Both the position numbers and the translations under genes were made by a program. The notes beneath the pieces were generated by a model. The model saw only the letters and a list, made by a program, of their open reading frames with translations, did not search any database and was not told the DNA's origin. This document shows, piece after piece, positions 38,323-47,801 of a DNA stretch of 64,000 nucleotides (positions within the stretch are counted from its first letter, which is position 1; each line of letters starts with the position of its first letter). Source of the DNA: Duganella phyllosphaerae (GTDB lineage: Bacteria; Pseudomonadota; Gammaproteobacteria; Burkholderiales; Burkholderiaceae_D); assembly GCF_001758785.1 (NCBI RefSeq), contig NZ_LROM01000059.1, forward strand, positions 35,966 to 99,965. The letters are read 5' to 3'.

Positions 38323-38893
38323 GGTGTACCGCCTGGGCAGATTGTGCGATGGCGCTCACGCGGACTTCCTGGGTGGCGCAATCGACGGTCAGGGTACGGC
38401 CGCACTTGCCGCCCACTTCGGCAAAGCGCACGTTCAGGCCATGCAGGCGCAGGTGTTTCTGGGCGGCGTCGATGTTTTGCTGACCGACCTGGAAACGCGC
38501 CGAGCAGGCCGAGAGCATATTGCCGCCGCCTGCCACCACGACGTCGATGTCGGCGTAATCGGCCACGCAGGCGCCCATCAGGCGCAGCAGCGACGGCACG
38601 GCCTGGCTGACGTAGCGGGCGCCCAGCTCGGTCGGCGGTACTGGCGACTCGGGCAGCAGGCAATGGGCCAGGCCGCAGCGGCCGCGTTTTTTCCACAGCA
38701 GGGCGATGCCTACGCACGAGCCCAGCAGGGCTTGCAACTGGTCGGTGCGGGCGCCCACGCGCAGTTCGCCGATGTTGACGTGGTAGCAGCGCTGCTTGCC
38801 TGTCGCAGCGATGGGGGTGGCGTCGGCGTCGAACCACGGCGTGGCCGTGGCGGAGAATAGGGAGTGGTGTGCATGCATGGCGGCGCCGGTCAT
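38315..38893 (-). CDS. cheD: Chemoreceptor glutamine deamidase CheD
   Basis: 192-aa CheD, which deamidates glutamines at receptor methylation sites. The active-site Cys60 is in LLGSCVGIAL and His77 in GLAHCLLP; GGGNML near 135 is also typical. Where many CheD proteins have a catalytic Thr just before LLGSC, this one has Gln54-Ala55, so activity may be altered. ATG 38893 overlaps the cheR stop (ATGA), and its 3' end overlaps the triple-CheW start. Confidence 0.91.
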   Translation of the reverse strand: MTGAAMHAHHSLFSATATPWFDADATPIAATGKQRCYHVNIGELRVGARTDQLQALLGSCVGIALLWKKRGRCGLAHCLLPESPVPPTELGARYVSQAVPSLLRLMGACVADYADIDVVVAGGGNMLSACSARFQVGQQNIDAAQKHLRLHGLNVRFAEVGGKCGRTLTVDCATQEVRVSAIAQSAQAVHHA

Positions 38894-39711
38894 TTTTCCA
38901 AGCGATAAATCATCGGCCGATCGAAATGGCAGGCGGTGTCGAGGCCAGAAATCGATTCGGATTCACCCAGGATCAGCCGGGCATGGGGCGCCATACTGTG
39001 GCGGACTTGCTGCAGCACGGTCTGCTGGTGTTCCTGGTCGAAGTAGATCAGGACATTACGCAGGAACACAAGATCGAACTGTTTGGGTTGTTTCAGTGGC
39101 GTGAGCAGGTTGTGTTGGGCCAGTTCCACGTGTTTCTTGAGTGCATCGACAATTTGCAGGCCGTGCGTGCTGGCCTGGAAATATTTCTTTACCCATTCCG
39201 GGTGGCTGGCACGGATTCTTTCGACCGAGCGGCCCGCGTAGCGGCCTGCGCGCGCCTGCGCGAGAATCTGCTGCGAGATATCGGTGGCATAGATCTGGTA
39301 AGTGAAAGCCGGCGTGACGGCCTTGAATTCTTCGCACAGGATGGCCATCGAATACAGTTCCTCGCCGCTCGAAGCTGCGGCCGACCACACTTTGAGGGTG
39401 TTGCCGGCGTGGTCGCGCTGCCACTGCGGCAGGAATTCTTGCTCCACGTAATCCCACACCTGGGGGGTGCGGAAAAACACGGTGTCGTTGGTGGTCACCA
39501 GGTCGATGAAGTGCGGTACTTCGTTACGGTCTTTGACCACTTTGTCGAGGTAGGCCTGGTAGCTGGCGATCTCGAGCGCCTGCATCCGCGGCCGCAGCCG
39601 GCCTTCGAGCAGTACGCTCTTGCGTTCGGACATGGCAATGCCGGTGTGCTCGCGCACCAGCGCGATCAGCGCGGTCAGCGTTTCGGGCTGAATGCCGGCA
39701 GCGAGCTTCAT
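38890..39711 (-). CDS. cheR: Chemotaxis protein methyltransferase CheR
   Basis: 273-aa SAM-dependent methyltransferase that methylates receptor glutamates. The N-terminal helical domain is followed by TTNDTVFFRTPQVWDY, a SAM site at KVWSAAASSGEELYS, ATDISQQILAQARAGRY, and the CheR signature FLRNVLIYFD near 223. The usual motif is CSTGEEPYS; here the first letters read ASSGEELYS, a mild variant. It follows the chemoreceptor gene by 14 nt and overlaps cheD by ATGA. Confidence 0.92.
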   Translation of the reverse strand: MKLAAGIQPETLTALIALVREHTGIAMSERKSVLLEGRLRPRMQALEIASYQAYLDKVVKDRNEVPHFIDLVTTNDTVFFRTPQVWDYVEQEFLPQWQRDHAGNTLKVWSAAASSGEELYSMAILCEEFKAVTPAFTYQIYATDISQQILAQARAGRYAGRSVERIRASHPEWVKKYFQASTHGLQIVDALKKHVELAQHNLLTPLKQPKQFDLVFLRNVLIYFDQEHQQTVLQQVRHSMAPHARLILGESESISGLDTACHFDRPMIYRLEK

Positions 39712-39725
39712 CGCGCTACTCCCGC

Positions 39726-41423
39726 TTACACCACGAAGCCGGACACGGTTTTGTTGAGGTCGCCGGCGCGCTGGTTCAGCCCCTCGGTCGAGCGGGCGAT
39801 GCTGTCACAGGCAGCGGCCGATTTTTCCGCTTCTTCGGCAATGTATTGCACGGCGGTAGCGACTTCGCGCGCGGTCAGCTGCTGTTCGTTGGTGGCCATC
39901 GAGATGTCGGAAATGGCGGCCGTGGTCTTGGCGACGCCGGCGACGATCTTGTCGAATGCTTCGCTGGCCTGGCGCGAAATATCGCTGCCAGCCGAGACGC
40001 GCTTGACCGATTCGTTGATCAGCTTGGAAATTTCCTTGGTCGCCTGCGACGAGCGCTCGGCCAGCTTGCGCACTTCGTCGGCCACCACCGAGAAGCCCAG
40101 GCCGTGCTCGCCTGCGCGCGCGGCCTCGATGGCGGCGTTAAAGGCCAGCATATTGGTCTGGGTGGCAATTTCGCTGATGACCTTGACGATTTCGCCGATG
40201 TCTTCGGACGAACGGTTGATCAGGTCCATCGCTTCGATCGACTTGGCGACCGCCTTGGCGCCGATCTCGGCTTCGCGCTGGGTATCCTTGGCCAGCGCGT
40301 CGGCATTGTTGCTATTGCCGGCGATGATGTTGATCGAGCTGCTCAGGCCATCGATCGACGCATTCATTTGCTCGACCGTGGCGCCCAGCGCCTGGGTGCC
40401 GACCGCCACCGCGTTGGAGCGCTCGGCAATGGTGGTGGATGTGTCGGACAGGCCGTTGGCCGAGGCTACCACGTCGGCGATCACCTTGCGCAGGTCGGCA
40501 ATCATCTTGCTGATGCCTTCGGCCAGCTGGTCGAGCGGTTCGTCGCCGGAGATGTCGATCTGGCTGGTGAGGTCGCCCTGAGCGGCGCGCTCGACCGAAA
40601 GCAGCAGGCTATGGATCTTGGTGCTATCCGATTGCGCCTTGGCGACCACCGATGTTTCCAGTTCTACCTGTGCGGTAATATCGCTGGCAAATTTAACCAC
40701 TTTGTAAGGTTTGCCATTCAAATCGAGTACCGGATTATAAGTCGCTTGTATCCATACTGTTTTGCCATGGTTGCCAATGCGTTTATAACGGCCGGTGTCG
40801 AATTCGCCACGGCCCAGTTTTTGCCAGAAACGCTTGTAGTCGCTGCTGGTGGCATATTCCAGGTCGCAAAACATGCGGTGGTGTTCGCCGCGAATATCGT
40901 CGATCTCGTAACCCATCACCGCGAGAAAATTGTCGTTGGCACTGAGGACATGGCCGCTCATGTCGAATTCGATCACGGCCTGGGCTTTGCCGATGGCGGC
41001 GACCTTGCTTTCGTACTCTGCGTTCTTGAGCTTGCTGTCGGTGATCACGGTGGCGAACTTGATCACCTTGTAGGGCTGGCCCTGGTCATCGATGATGGGG
41101 TTGTACGAGGCATTGATCCAGATTTCGCGGCCGTCCTTGCCGATGCGCTTGTAGTCGCCACGGTCGAATTCGCCTCGCGCCAACTTGTCCCAGAACGCCT
41201 TGTAGGCGCCGGACTGAACGAATTCCGGCGCGCAGAACATGGCGTGGTGCTTGCCCTGCACTTCGTCCAGTGCGTAGCCCACGGTGGCCAGGAAATTCTC
41301 GTTGGCGTGCAGGATGGTGCCGTCCAGGTCAAACTCGATCAAGGCTTGCACCCGGTTGAGCGCGGTATTAATGGCTTGCAAATCCTGCTCGCGGGAATGA
41401 ATGACCTGGGTATGCGCGTCCAT
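39726..41423 (-). CDS. Soluble PAS-PAS chemoreceptor (BdlA-like)
   Basis: 565-aa methyl-accepting protein without transmembrane segments. Two similar PAS-PAC units lie at about 20-135 and 140-255 (both with YKRIG and YNPI/V.D..G.PYKV.KFA), an arrangement like the biofilm-dispersal protein BdlA. A HAMP-like stretch ([20 protein letters not shown]) is at ~285. The signalling domain has [20 protein letters not shown] at the hairpin tip. ATG 41423 has AGGAC 7 nt upstream. The PAS ligand (haem, FAD or other) cannot be told from the sequence. First gene of the MCP-cheR-cheD-CheW3 operon. Confidence 0.92.
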   Translation of the reverse strand: MDAHTQVIHSREQDLQAINTALNRVQALIEFDLDGTILHANENFLATVGYALDEVQGKHHAMFCAPEFVQSGAYKAFWDKLARGEFDRGDYKRIGKDGREIWINASYNPIIDDQGQPYKVIKFATVITDSKLKNAEYESKVAAIGKAQAVIEFDMSGHVLSANDNFLAVMGYEIDDIRGEHHRMFCDLEYATSSDYKRFWQKLGRGEFDTGRYKRIGNHGKTVWIQATYNPVLDLNGKPYKVVKFASDITAQVELETSVVAKAQSDSTKIHSLLLSVERAAQGDLTSQIDISGDEPLDQLAEGISKMIADLRKVIADVVASANGLSDTSTTIAERSNAVAVGTQALGATVEQMNASIDGLSSSINIIAGNSNNADALAKDTQREAEIGAKAVAKSIEAMDLINRSSEDIGEIVKVISEIATQTNMLAFNAAIEAARAGEHGLGFSVVADEVRKLAERSSQATKEISKLINESVKRVSAGSDISRQASEAFDKIVAGVAKTTAAISDISMATNEQQLTAREVATAVQYIAEEAEKSAAACDSIARSTEGLNQRAGDLNKTVSGFVV

Positions 41424-41723
41424 AATTGTCCTGTTATATTTGGAGAGAATTATTTCAAGGTAAATATTGTAAAATCATCGCGTGACGCCAATATGCGGCA
41501 GCGTTTCATTATTCAGGTCCGCCCCCGAAAATTCAAGCATGTTTGATTAATATCGCAGTGTAATGTATTTTATTTTCCACTGGGAATTAATATTTGAATA
41601 AAACTGGATTTCTTATTCTCTTGCAGGCAAAGCGCGCTCTCCGCATTCAAAAGCGGGTGGCGGTTTGATCAAGTTTTCAGGTACGATCACGGTCCGGGCC
41701 CGCAGGCCATCAAGGGACTACAC
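41424..41723. other. 300-bp AT-rich gap between divergent genes; no gene seen
   Basis: This stretch separates the chemoreceptor from the beta-oxidation gene and must hold both promoters. It is much richer in A and T than its surroundings. I see no open frame with a ribosome binding site, no strong -35/-10 pair at correct spacing and no long inverted repeat. Confidence 0.5.
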
Positions 41724-43811
41724 ATGACTGCCCAATACCAGGTTCACGGCGCCGTTGCCGTCATCACACTGAACAATCCGCCGGTCAACGGCATGGGACT
41801 GGCCACGCGCACCGCTGCCGTCGCCGGCATCGAGCGCGCGCTGGCCGACGCTGCCGTTACTGCGATTGTCATCACCGGCGCCGGCAAGGCGTTCTCGGGC
41901 GGCGCCGATATCCGCGAATTCAATTCGCCCAAGGCGCTGGCCGAGCCGTCGCTGCACACGTTTATCGCCACCGCCGAGGGTTCCACCAAGCCGGTCGTCG
42001 CTGCCATTCACACGATCTGCATGGGCGGGGGGCTGGAGCTATCGCTCGGCTGCCATTACCGCGTGGCGCTGCCTGGCGCCAGGATCGCGCTGCCGGAAGT
42101 GAAGCTGGGCCTGCTGCCGGGCGCCGGCGGCACCCAGCGCCTGCCACGCGTGCTGGGCCTGGAGCAGGCCCTGACCATGATCGTCACCGGTGAGCCGGTG
42201 CTGTCCGAAAAACTGGCCGACACGCCGCTGTTCGACCGCGTGTTCGCGCCCGGCGCCGACTTGATCGCCGAGGCGGTAGCGTTTGCCGAGGGCATCGCCG
42301 ACATCCGGCCGCTGCCCAAGGTGCGCGACCGGACGGTCGACCATCCGCATGCGCAAGCAGTGCTGCAAACTGCGCGCGAGCAGGCCGCCGCCAAGGCGCC
42401 CGGCTACCCGGCGCCGCTCGAGTGCATCGCTACCGTGGGCGCCTCGGTGACGATGCCGTTCGAGGACGGCATGAAGTTCGAACGCGAGCGTTTCATGCAC
42501 TTGATCCAGAGCACCGAATCGAAAGCGCTGCGCCATGCGTTTTTTGCCGAACGCGTGGCCGGCAAGGTGCCCGATGTGCCGGCCGATACGCTGCTGCGCA
42601 CGATCAGCTCGGCGGCGGTCATCGGCGCCGGTATGATGGGCGTGGGCATCGCCATGAATTTCCTCAACGCCAGCATCCCGGTAGTGATACTGGAAACCTC
42701 GCAGCCAGCGCTGGACCAGGGCCTGGCAGCGCTGCGCAAGCTGTACGACAACGCCGTCGCCAAGGGCAAACTCAAGCCTGAGCAATTGCAGCAGCGCCTG
42801 GCGCTGGTGCACGGTACGCTGGACCACGCCGACGTGGCGCAGGCCGATATCGTGGTGGAAGCCGTGTTCGAAGACCTGGCGGTCAAGCAGGCCGTGTTCC
42901 GCGCACTCGACGTGGTGGTCAAGCCGGGCGCCATCCTGGCCACCAACACGTCCACCCTCGACGTCGATGCGATCGCCGCGGTGACGGGCCGCCCACAGGA
43001 TGTGCTGGGCTTGCACTTCTTCAGCCCGGCGCACGTGATGAAACTGCTGGAAATCGTGCGCGGACAGCACACCGCCATCGACGTGCTGGCCACCGCGCTG
43101 GCGCTGTCGAAAAAACTGCGCAAGACCGGCGTGGTCGCGCGCGTGTGCGACGGCTTCATCGGCAACCGCATGATCGAGCAGTACAGCCGCCAGGCCGGAT
43201 TTTTGCTGGAAGAGGGCGCCTTGCCGGCGCAGGTGGATGCGGCTGTCGAGCGCTTCGGCTTTGCCATGGGACCGTTCCGCATGGCTGACCTGGCCGGCAA
43301 CGACATCGGCCAGGCGATCCGCCAGCGCCGGGCGGTGGAACGGCCGGACCTGGCCTATTCCAGAACTGCCGACCTGCTATGTGCGATGGGCCGGCTGGGC
43401 CAGAAGACCGGCGCCGGCTGGTATGACTATCGTGCAGGCGAGCGCACGCCCCATCCGAATGCCGAGGTCGATGCGATGATTGTCGCCCACTCGGCACAAC
43501 TGGGCCTGGAGCGCCGCGTTATCAGCGACAACGAAATCGTCGAGCGGCTGGTGTATGCGCTGGTCAACGAGGGCGCGCGCATCCTGGCGGAAGGTATCGC
43601 CTCGCGCGCGTCCGATATCGACATGGTGTACCTGACCGGCTACGGCTTCCCGCCGTACCGCGGCGGCCCGATGTTTTATGCCGATACGGTGGGGTTGCCA
43701 GCGGTGCTGGCCGCCGTCGAACACTACGCGGCCGGCCGCCATGGCGACGCCTGGACACCGGCACCGCTGCTGGTGCGGCTGGCGGCGGAAGGCAAGACGT
43801 TTAGCGCCTGA
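41724..43811 (+). CDS. Bifunctional enoyl-CoA hydratase/3-hydroxyacyl-CoA dehydrogenase
   Basis: 695-aa two-domain beta-oxidation enzyme. Residues 1-~190 are a crotonase domain ([15 protein letters not shown] near 52, [15 protein letters not shown] near 95, [19 protein letters not shown] near 122). From ~295 comes the NAD-binding dehydrogenase domain with [18 protein letters not shown] near 298 and [13 protein letters not shown], ending in the two C-terminal helical domains ([19 protein letters not shown]). It acts on acyl-CoA thioesters. AAGGGA precedes ATG 41724. No thiolase gene is adjacent, so it may serve a special acyl-CoA route rather than general FadBA. Confidence 0.92.
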   Translation: MTAQYQVHGAVAVITLNNPPVNGMGLATRTAAVAGIERALADAAVTAIVITGAGKAFSGGADIREFNSPKALAEPSLHTFIATAEGSTKPVVAAIHTICMGGGLELSLGCHYRVALPGARIALPEVKLGLLPGAGGTQRLPRVLGLEQALTMIVTGEPVLSEKLADTPLFDRVFAPGADLIAEAVAFAEGIADIRPLPKVRDRTVDHPHAQAVLQTAREQAAAKAPGYPAPLECIATVGASVTMPFEDGMKFERERFMHLIQSTESKALRHAFFAERVAGKVPDVPADTLLRTISSAAVIGAGMMGVGIAMNFLNASIPVVILETSQPALDQGLAALRKLYDNAVAKGKLKPEQLQQRLALVHGTLDHADVAQADIVVEAVFEDLAVKQAVFRALDVVVKPGAILATNTSTLDVDAIAAVTGRPQDVLGLHFFSPAHVMKLLEIVRGQHTAIDVLATALALSKKLRKTGVVARVCDGFIGNRMIEQYSRQAGFLLEEGALPAQVDAAVERFGFAMGPFRMADLAGNDIGQAIRQRRAVERPDLAYSRTADLLCAMGRLGQKTGAGWYDYRAGERTPHPNAEVDAMIVAHSAQLGLERRVISDNEIVERLVYALVNEGARILAEGIASRASDIDMVYLTGYGFPPYRGGPMFYADTVGLPAVLAAVEHYAAGRHGDAWTPAPLLVRLAAEGKTFSA

Positions 43812-43848
43812 AAAAAAATGGCCGGTCCCGCTCGCACGGAACCGGCCA
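43811..43848 (-). terminator. Rho-independent terminator of the MHS transporter gene
   Basis: TGGCCGGT and ACCGGCCA arms (43819-43826, 43841-43848) around a 14-nt loop, with eight A on the + strand at 43811-43818, read as a T-run after the hairpin on the minus strand. It is 22 bp after the transporter stop codon. It abuts the end of the convergent beta-oxidation gene and may stop both. Confidence 0.8.
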
Positions 43849-43870
43849 CCCGGATTGTCGTTCTGAAAGA

Positions 43871-45568
43871 TCAGTCGTTGGCGTAGATGTCGTTATCCTT
43901 GGTTTCACCGACAAACAAGGCGCCAATCACGACCGTGATGATGGCAATGATGATCGGGTACCACAAGCCGTAATAGATATCGCCCTTGAACGCCACCAGC
44001 GCGAACGAGATGGTGGGCAGCAGGCCGCCGAACCAGCCGTTGCCGATGTGATACGGCAGCGACATCGACGTGTAGCGTATGCGGGTGGGGAACATTTCCA
44101 CCAGCATCGCAGCAATCGGCCCGTACACCATGGTCACATACAGCACCAGGATGAACAGGATCAGCACCACCATCGGCTTGTTGATCTGGGCGTCATCGGC
44201 CTTGGTGGGGTAGCCCGCCACCTTGATCGCGTCCACCACGTCTTTCTTGAGCGCGGCTTCGGTCTTCTTGCTCTCGGCGCTGAAGTTGAGGTTATCCGGC
44301 GTCATGACCGCGTTGAACGAGGTGATTTCCTTCTCGCCGATGCGCACCTTGGCAATCGATCCGGCCGGCGCGTCCTCGTGGGTGTAGGCCACCGAGGCGC
44401 GCGACAGGATGCCGGCGGCGATGTCGCATGACGACGGGAACTTGCGCTGGCCGGTCGGGTTGAACTGGAAGTTGCACGATGCTGGATCGGCCACCAGCAC
44501 CACCGGCGAGTTTTTCAGCGCCATTTCCAGCGCCGGATTGCCGTAGTGCGTGAGCGCCTTGAACAGCGGGAAGTAGGTGGCCGCCGCGATGATGCAGCCG
44601 CCGAGGATGATCCACTTGCGGCCGATCTTGTCCGACAGCACGCCAAAGATGATGAAGAACGGCGTGGCCAGCGCCAGCGACGTGGCGGTCATGATGTTGG
44701 CGGTGGCGCCGTCGATCTTTAGCGTTTCGGTCATGAAGAACAGGGCATAGAACTGGCCCGTGTACCACACCACCGCCTGGCCCATGGTCAGTCCGATCAG
44801 GGCCAGGATCACCACTTTCAGGTTGCGCCATTGGCCGAAGGCTTCGCTCAGCGGCGCCTTGGAGGTCTTGCCCTCTGCCTTCATCTTGGCAAACGCCGGC
44901 GATTCGTGCATCGACATGCGGATCCACACCGACACGCCCAGCAGCAGGATCGACACCAGGAACGGCACGCGCCAGCCCCAGGCCTGGAACTCGTCCTCGC
45001 CGATCGCCGTGCGCGTGCCCAGGATCACCAGCAAGGAGAGGAACAGTCCCAGCGTGGCCGTGGTCTGGATCCAGGCTGTAAACGCGCCGCGCTTGCCCGG
45101 CGGCGCGTGTTCGGCCACGTAGGTGGCGGCGCCACCGTACTCGCCGCCCAGCGCCAGGCCCTGCAGGATGCGTAGGAACACCAGCGCGATCGGCGCCGCG
45201 ATGCCGATGGCGGCGTACCCAGGCAACAGCCCGACGATGAAGGTGGACGCGCCCATGATCAGGATGGTGACCAGGAAGGTATATTTACGGCCGATCATGT
45301 CGCCCAGGCGGCCGAACACCAGCGCGCCGAACGGACGCACGATGAAACCGGCGGCAAAGGCCAGCAGCGCGAAAATGAAAGTGGTGGTGGGTTCGCCGAT
45401 GAAGAACTGCTTGGCGATAATCGGCGCCAGCGCGCCATACAGGTAGAAGTCGTACCATTCGAACACGGTGCCCAGCGATGAGGCGAAGATGACCTTGCGT
45501 TCCTCTGGTGTGATCGGCGCGCCCTTGGGCTGGTTGCGCGGATCGGCGGTACCCGACGGTGTTGCCAT
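43871..45568 (-). CDS. MHS-family (metabolite:H+ symporter) MFS transporter with a large soluble insert
   Basis: 565-aa inner-membrane transporter; typical MHS proteins are about 430-450 aa. It has the family marks SLGTVFEWYDFYLYGALAP in segment 1, FGRLGDMIGRKYTF in the first loop, and LGGEYGGAATYVAEHAP. Between the membrane segments near residues 340 and 460 there is an extra, mostly polar stretch of about 100 residues with two cysteines (SCNF...SSCD) and many Lys/Glu/Asp. AAAGGAGA precedes ATG 45568. Probable substrates of the family are organic acids, betaine or proline. Confidence 0.88.
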   Translation of the reverse strand: MATPSGTADPRNQPKGAPITPEERKVIFASSLGTVFEWYDFYLYGALAPIIAKQFFIGEPTTTFIFALLAFAAGFIVRPFGALVFGRLGDMIGRKYTFLVTILIMGASTFIVGLLPGYAAIGIAAPIALVFLRILQGLALGGEYGGAATYVAEHAPPGKRGAFTAWIQTTATLGLFLSLLVILGTRTAIGEDEFQAWGWRVPFLVSILLLGVSVWIRMSMHESPAFAKMKAEGKTSKAPLSEAFGQWRNLKVVILALIGLTMGQAVVWYTGQFYALFFMTETLKIDGATANIMTATSLALATPFFIIFGVLSDKIGRKWIILGGCIIAAATYFPLFKALTHYGNPALEMALKNSPVVLVADPASCNFQFNPTGQRKFPSSCDIAAGILSRASVAYTHEDAPAGSIAKVRIGEKEITSFNAVMTPDNLNFSAESKKTEAALKKDVVDAIKVAGYPTKADDAQINKPMVVLILFILVLYVTMVYGPIAAMLVEMFPTRIRYTSMSLPYHIGNGWFGGLLPTISFALVAFKGDIYYGLWYPIIIAIITVVIGALFVGETKDNDIYAND

Positions 45569-45806
45569 GTTTGTCTCCTTTTTTAGAGTTGCTTATTAGA
45601 GTTTTTTTCGCGGCAGACCAGCAAAACCGGTTGAGCAAACATGCAGAAGACAAGCTCGACAGTTTCCAGATCGACAGCTTGGCAGCGAGTGTGAGCGCCG
45701 AACCTTGCGCCAAACTTACAAGCAAAAACAAGGCGGAGCGGGTGGCCGCAGCTTGCATTGTGCTATTCTTGCCACCCTTTATTTGCAATGGCGGTTGGAG
45801 AAATTC

Positions 45807-46109
45807 ATGTTGAAACACATCGTGATGTGGAAACTCAAGGACCATGCGGAAGGCGCCGATCGGGCCGCCAACGCCATCAGGATGAAAGCCTTGTTGGATG
45901 GTTGCGCCAACATCGTGCCGGGCATCCTTGCTTTCGAGGCGGTGCTGGCCCAGCCCGGCCTGGAAGCGACTTACGACGTGGTGCTGTATTCCGAATTCAC
46001 CGGCAAGGAGGCGCTGAACGCCTACCTCGAGCATCCTGCCCACGTGGCCATCAAGCCGTTCGTTGCGGCCGTGCGCAGCGAGCGCCAGTGCATGGACTAC
46101 GAGGTGTGA
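45807..46109 (+). CDS. Dabb (stress-responsive alpha/beta barrel) domain protein
   Basis: 100-aa dimeric alpha/beta-barrel protein: MLKHIVMWKLKDHA at the start, then YDVVLYSEFTGKEALNAYLEHP and HPAHVAIKPFV, the usual Dabb layout. Role unknown; such proteins are stress-linked or act as small oxygenases or cyclases. ATG 45807 has TTGGAG 6 nt upstream; earlier in-frame codons are excluded for lack of one. Its stop overlaps the start of the following oxidoreductase (TGATG), so the two are cotranslated. Confidence 0.85.
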   Translation: MLKHIVMWKLKDHAEGADRAANAIRMKALLDGCANIVPGILAFEAVLAQPGLEATYDVVLYSEFTGKEALNAYLEHPAHVAIKPFVAAVRSERQCMDYEV

Positions 46110-47110
46110 TGGTGCCGGGCAGCTACCAACGCATGGTTCTGGCCAGCCGTCCGCGCGGCGCCGTGACGCCGGCTAACTTCCGGCTCGAAACCGTGACCGT
46201 ACCGGCCCTGCAGGACGGCGAGCTGCTGGTGCGCAACCATTACCTGTCGCTCGATCCGTACATGCGCGGGCGCATGAGCGCGGCGAAAAGCTATGCGGCG
46301 TCGCAGGCGCTCGACCAGACCATGATCGGCGGCACTGTCGGCGAGGTGGTGGCGTCGCGCCATGCCGGCTTTGCAGTGGGCGATGCGGTGGTTGGCGTGC
46401 TGGGCTGGGCAGAGATGGCGGTGACCGACGGCGCCCAGTTGCGCAAGGTCGATGCGAGCAAGCTGCCCTTGTCGGCCTACCTGGGTGCGGTGGGCATGCC
46501 GGGCATGGCTGCCTGGTATGGCCTGAACCGGATCATCGCGCCCAAGGTGGGCGAAACCGTGGTGGTGTCGGCTGCCAGCGGCGCGGTGGGCAGCGTGGTC
46601 GGGCAGTTGGCCCGGCTGCAGGGCTGCCGCGTGGTCGGTATTGCCGGGGGGCCGGCCAAGTGCGCTTACGTGGTCGATGAACTCGGTTTCGATGCCTGCA
46701 TCGACTACAAGGCCGGCAAGCTCGAGGCCGACCTGGCCGCCGCCACCCCGGACGGCATCGACGGCATCTTCGAAAACGTCGGTGGCGCCACGCTCGACGC
46801 GGCGCTGGCGCGGAGCAACGCTTTCGGCCGGGTGGCGCTGTGCGGCCTGATCGGCGGCTTCGGCGGCGCCGACATGGCGATCCACAACGCCCGCTTGCTG
46901 CTGATCAACCGCCTGACGGTGCAGGGCTTCATCGTGACCGAGCACATGGATCTGTGGGACCAGGGCCTGGCGCAATTGGCCGAACTCGTGGCGAGCGGGC
47001 AGGTCAAATACCGCGAAACCGTGGCGCACGGGCTCGCTGCGGCGCCCGACGCGTTCATCGGTTTACTGCAGGGGTTCAATTTTGGCAAGCAATTGGTAAA
47101 GTTGATATGA
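46109..47110 (+). CDS. NADP-dependent zinc-free MDR oxidoreductase (CurA/leukotriene B4 dehydrogenase type)
   Basis: 333-aa medium-chain reductase reducing double bonds of enones. HYLSLDPYMRGRMS near 44 is the family signature; the NADPH loop is SAASGAVGSVVGQLARLQG near 150; FENVGG near 215 follows. No zinc ligands. Probable reaction is NADPH-dependent reduction of alpha,beta-unsaturated carbonyls. It starts at ATG 46109 overlapping the Dabb stop by one base. Confidence 0.9.
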   Translation: MVPGSYQRMVLASRPRGAVTPANFRLETVTVPALQDGELLVRNHYLSLDPYMRGRMSAAKSYAASQALDQTMIGGTVGEVVASRHAGFAVGDAVVGVLGWAEMAVTDGAQLRKVDASKLPLSAYLGAVGMPGMAAWYGLNRIIAPKVGETVVVSAASGAVGSVVGQLARLQGCRVVGIAGGPAKCAYVVDELGFDACIDYKAGKLEADLAAATPDGIDGIFENVGGATLDAALARSNAFGRVALCGLIGGFGGADMAIHNARLLLINRLTVQGFIVTEHMDLWDQGLAQLAELVASGQVKYRETVAHGLAAAPDAFIGLLQGFNFGKQLVKLI

Positions 47111-47179
47111 TTTGATCGCGTTGTGCCGCATCAATAGAGCGGCACATTTCGTTCGATGACGTCTACAAGGAACCACACA

Positions 47180-47710
47180 ATGAAAACAGCCGTACTCAGC
47201 TGCATCCTGGCGCTGGCCGCCATCCAGGCCGCTGGTGTTGCCAACGCCGCCAACGTCACCGCCGAGGCCAAGCTGGCGCCTACCGCCAACAGCAAAACCT
47301 CGGGCCTGGTTACCTTCGAGCAAACCGCCGATGGCGTGCACGTCAAAGCCAAGGTGGAGGGACTGACGCCCGGCCTGCACGGCTTCCACATCCACGAAAA
47401 AGGTGATTGCTCGGCGCCGGACGGCAGCAGCGCCGGCGGCCACTTCAATCCGACCAGCGCGCCGCACGGCGATCCGGCCCACACCAGCAAGCACAGCGGC
47501 GATTTCGGCAACATCACGGCCGATGCCAAGGGCGTGGCCATGCTGGACGTGAAAGTGCCGCTGTCGCAGCTGACGCTCACCGAAGGCAGCCCGGTCAACG
47601 CGCTCAACCGCGGCGTGATCGTGCACACCGCGCCGGACGACCTGAAGACGCAGCCGACCGGCAATGCGGGCGGCCGGCTGGCCTGTGGTGTGATTACTGC
47701 GTCCAAGTAA
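47180..47710 (+). CDS. sodC: Periplasmic Cu/Zn superoxide dismutase
   Basis: 176-aa SodC, converting superoxide to peroxide and oxygen in the periplasm. Signal peptide ends GVANA (about residue 23). Metal ligands are in GFHIHEKGDC, GGHFNP and HSGDFGN, and VIVHTAPDD; the disulfide cysteines are in GDC and LACGV. ATG 47180 has AAGGAA 8 nt upstream; an earlier in-frame start at 47156 adds nothing. Single gene. Confidence 0.94.
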   Translation: MKTAVLSCILALAAIQAAGVANAANVTAEAKLAPTANSKTSGLVTFEQTADGVHVKAKVEGLTPGLHGFHIHEKGDCSAPDGSSAGGHFNPTSAPHGDPAHTSKHSGDFGNITADAKGVAMLDVKVPLSQLTLTEGSPVNALNRGVIVHTAPDDLKTQPTGNAGGRLACGVITASK

Positions 47711-47726
47711 CCCCGCACGGCAAGCA

Positions 47727-47755
47727 GGGGACGGACCCGGTACGGGTCCTTCCCC
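47727..47755. terminator. Strong hairpin between convergent sodC and malate dehydrogenase-like gene
   Basis: GGACCCG-GTA-CGGGTCC (47733-47749) is a perfect 7-bp stem, extended by GGGGA/TCCCC outside one mismatch to 29 nt. It lies 16 bp after the sodC stop and 46 bp before the other gene's stop. No T-run; a likely bidirectional terminator. Confidence 0.6.
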
Positions 47756-47801
47756 ACGCCACGCAAGCTGCATTATCTGGAACAGTCGTGCGGGCTGTGG
47801 C

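Noticed and set aside
36082..38610. 842-codon + strand open frame across the DUF4197 and triple-CheW genes
   Set aside because: It crosses two well-recognised genes on the other strand, has no ribosome binding site or domain, and is low-complexity in Arg, Gly and Ala; a GC-driven shadow.
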